Shown here: positions 12,060-12,935 of the stretch, piece by piece | How positions within the stretch are numbered: position 1 is the stretch's first letter | Layout of the letters: the number at the start of each line of letters is the position of its first letter | DNA from: a bacterium | GTDB taxonomy: Bacteria; Bacillota_I; Bacilli_A; RF39; UBA660 | Assembly (NCBI GenBank): GCA_029012525.1 | Contig: JAQXMG010000060.1 | Location: 1 to 12,935, forward strand | Length of the DNA: 12,935 nucleotides | Direction: 5' to 3' | Translations under genes and position numbers: made by a program | Notes under the pieces: generated by a model | The model's database searches: none | What the model was told of the DNA's origin: nothing | The model's input: the letters and a program-made list of their open reading frames with translations, nothing else

Positions 12060-12935
12060 ATGATAAAAGAAAAATTAGCATTAGTACCTGAAAAACCAGG
12101 ATGCTATTTACATAAAGATAAAAATGGAACAATAATATATGTTGGAAAAGCAAAAAATTTAAAAAGAAGAGTTAGTTCATACTTTAATAAAATTCAAACT
12201 GGAAAAACCAAAGCTTTAGTTGATAATATTGCAGATTTTGAATACATTGTAACTAATAGTGAAATGGAATCATTTATTTTAGAAATAAATTTAATAAAAA
12301 AATATGATCCTAAATATAATATTTTATTAAAAGATGATAAAACTTATCCTTATATAATGTTGACAAATGAAAAATATCCCACTTTAAAAATAATAAGAAG
12401 TAAAAAACGTAAAAAAACAAAAAATAAACTTTTTGGACCTTTTCCAAATGTTACAAGTGCAAGAACTACTGTAGATATTATAAATAGAATTTATCCATTA
12501 AGAAAATGTAATAACTTAAAAAAAGATTTATGTTTATATTATCATATCAATGAATGTTTGGGTTATTGCAAATATGAAATAAGTGAAGAAAAAATATCCC
12601 AAATGGTAAAAGAAATAACCACTATTTTAAATGGTGATTATAAAAAATTAACTAATAAGCTTGAAGAAGAAATGTACAAGGAAAGTGAAAACTTAAATTA
12701 TGAAAAAGCAAATCTTATAAAACATGAAATTGAAGCTATAAAAGAAACTATAAGTAAGCAAATTATAGTTTCAAATATTTCTTATGATTTTGATGTTTTT
12801 GGTACCTTTTCTAAAGATAACTTTAAAGTGATTGAAACACTTCTTGTAAGGCGTGGTGTTATAATTGGAAGAGTTCATAAAATATTTAATGAAAACTATT
12901 TTGATGATGATTTTACAACAAGATATGTTATAGAT
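12060..12935 (+). CDS. uvrC: excinuclease ABC subunit C (UvrC), N-terminal 292 residues
   Basis: UvrC makes the two incisions around a DNA lesion after UvrAB loading. The open frame runs off the window end. The GIY-YIG nuclease domain is at about 12-90 (PGCYLHKD, IYVGKAKNLKRRVSSYF, catalytic-type Glu in SFILEINLIKKYDPKYN). The four-cysteine set Cys150, Cys158, Cys166, Cys170 matches the UvrC iron-sulfur ligands. A UVR helical hairpin that contacts UvrB lies at about 196-231. The RNase H-like 5'-incision domain and the helix-hairpin-helix domain lie outside the window. An in-frame ATG at 12051 overlaps the previous stop (ATGA); 12060 was chosen because its N-terminus better fits the family and the weak GAG site spacing. 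Either start implies coupling to the preceding gene. Confidence 0.95.
   Translation, partial: MIKEKLALVPEKPGCYLHKDKNGTIIYVGKAKNLKRRVSSYFNKIQTGKTKALVDNIADFEYIVTNSEMESFILEINLIKKYDPKYNILLKDDKTYPYIMLTNEKYPTLKIIRSKKRKKTKNKLFGPFPNVTSARTTVDIINRIYPLRKCNNLKKDLCLYYHINECLGYCKYEISEEKISQMVKEITTILNGDYKKLTNKLEEEMYKESENLNYEKANLIKHEIEAIKETISKQIIVSNISYDFDVFGTFSKDNFKVIETLLVRRGVIIGRVHKIFNENYFDDDFTTRYVID

Overview
The window reads as an AT-rich (roughly one quarter G+C by eye) Bacillota chromosome with the standard stop codons (TGA, TAA and TAG all end genes). The pair spoIIGA-sigE shows a lineage with the mother-cell sporulation programme. MurD shows a peptidoglycan wall. The extreme AT bias and compact gene set fit an uncultured, probably gut-associated member of the Bacilli (Erysipelotrichales or RF39-like groups). 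That placement is inference.

Layout. Positions 1-660 (minus strand) hold the first 31 codons of an Abi_2/AbiF-type protein cut by the window edge, a short hairpin RNA and a near-consensus promoter in front of it, then mscL. Positions 770-2126 are a two-gene unit of unknown function (a coiled-coil protein with a hydrophobic tail, and a 90-residue protein) with a consensus promoter and an intrinsic terminator. Positions 2125-5589 carry an rRNA uracil-5-methyltransferase, a DUF5131 (phage Gp37/Gp68-like) protein and murD. Positions 5576-8021 carry spoIIGA, sigE and holA, tightly packed, behind a promoter-like element whose 21-bp spacing recalls the B. subtilis spoIIG promoter.

Positions 8022-8530 lie between convergent holA and rnhC and have no credible gene. 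On the minus strand they hold two tandem copies of a structured RNA. Each copy has, in the same order, a conserved 29-nt head box starting with an exact Spo0A-box sequence (TGTCGAA), a short compound helix, a conserved 9-bp hairpin, a long helix whose pairing is kept although its sequence differs completely, and an intrinsic terminator. This is the strongest candidate here for an undescribed element, possibly a sporulation-linked sRNA pair.

Positions 8545-12935 hold rnhC (minus), cvpA and trx (plus), a YigZ/IMPACT-family gene (minus), an unrecognised 252-residue protein with a weak resemblance to ADP-ribosyltransferase folds, and the first 292 codons of uvrC. The rnhC/cvpA/trx/uvrC neighbourhood is a familiar Firmicutes repair and redox cluster, here with inserted genes.

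Convergent genes share compact bidirectional terminators built into their 3' ends (8533-8563 and 10570-10602).
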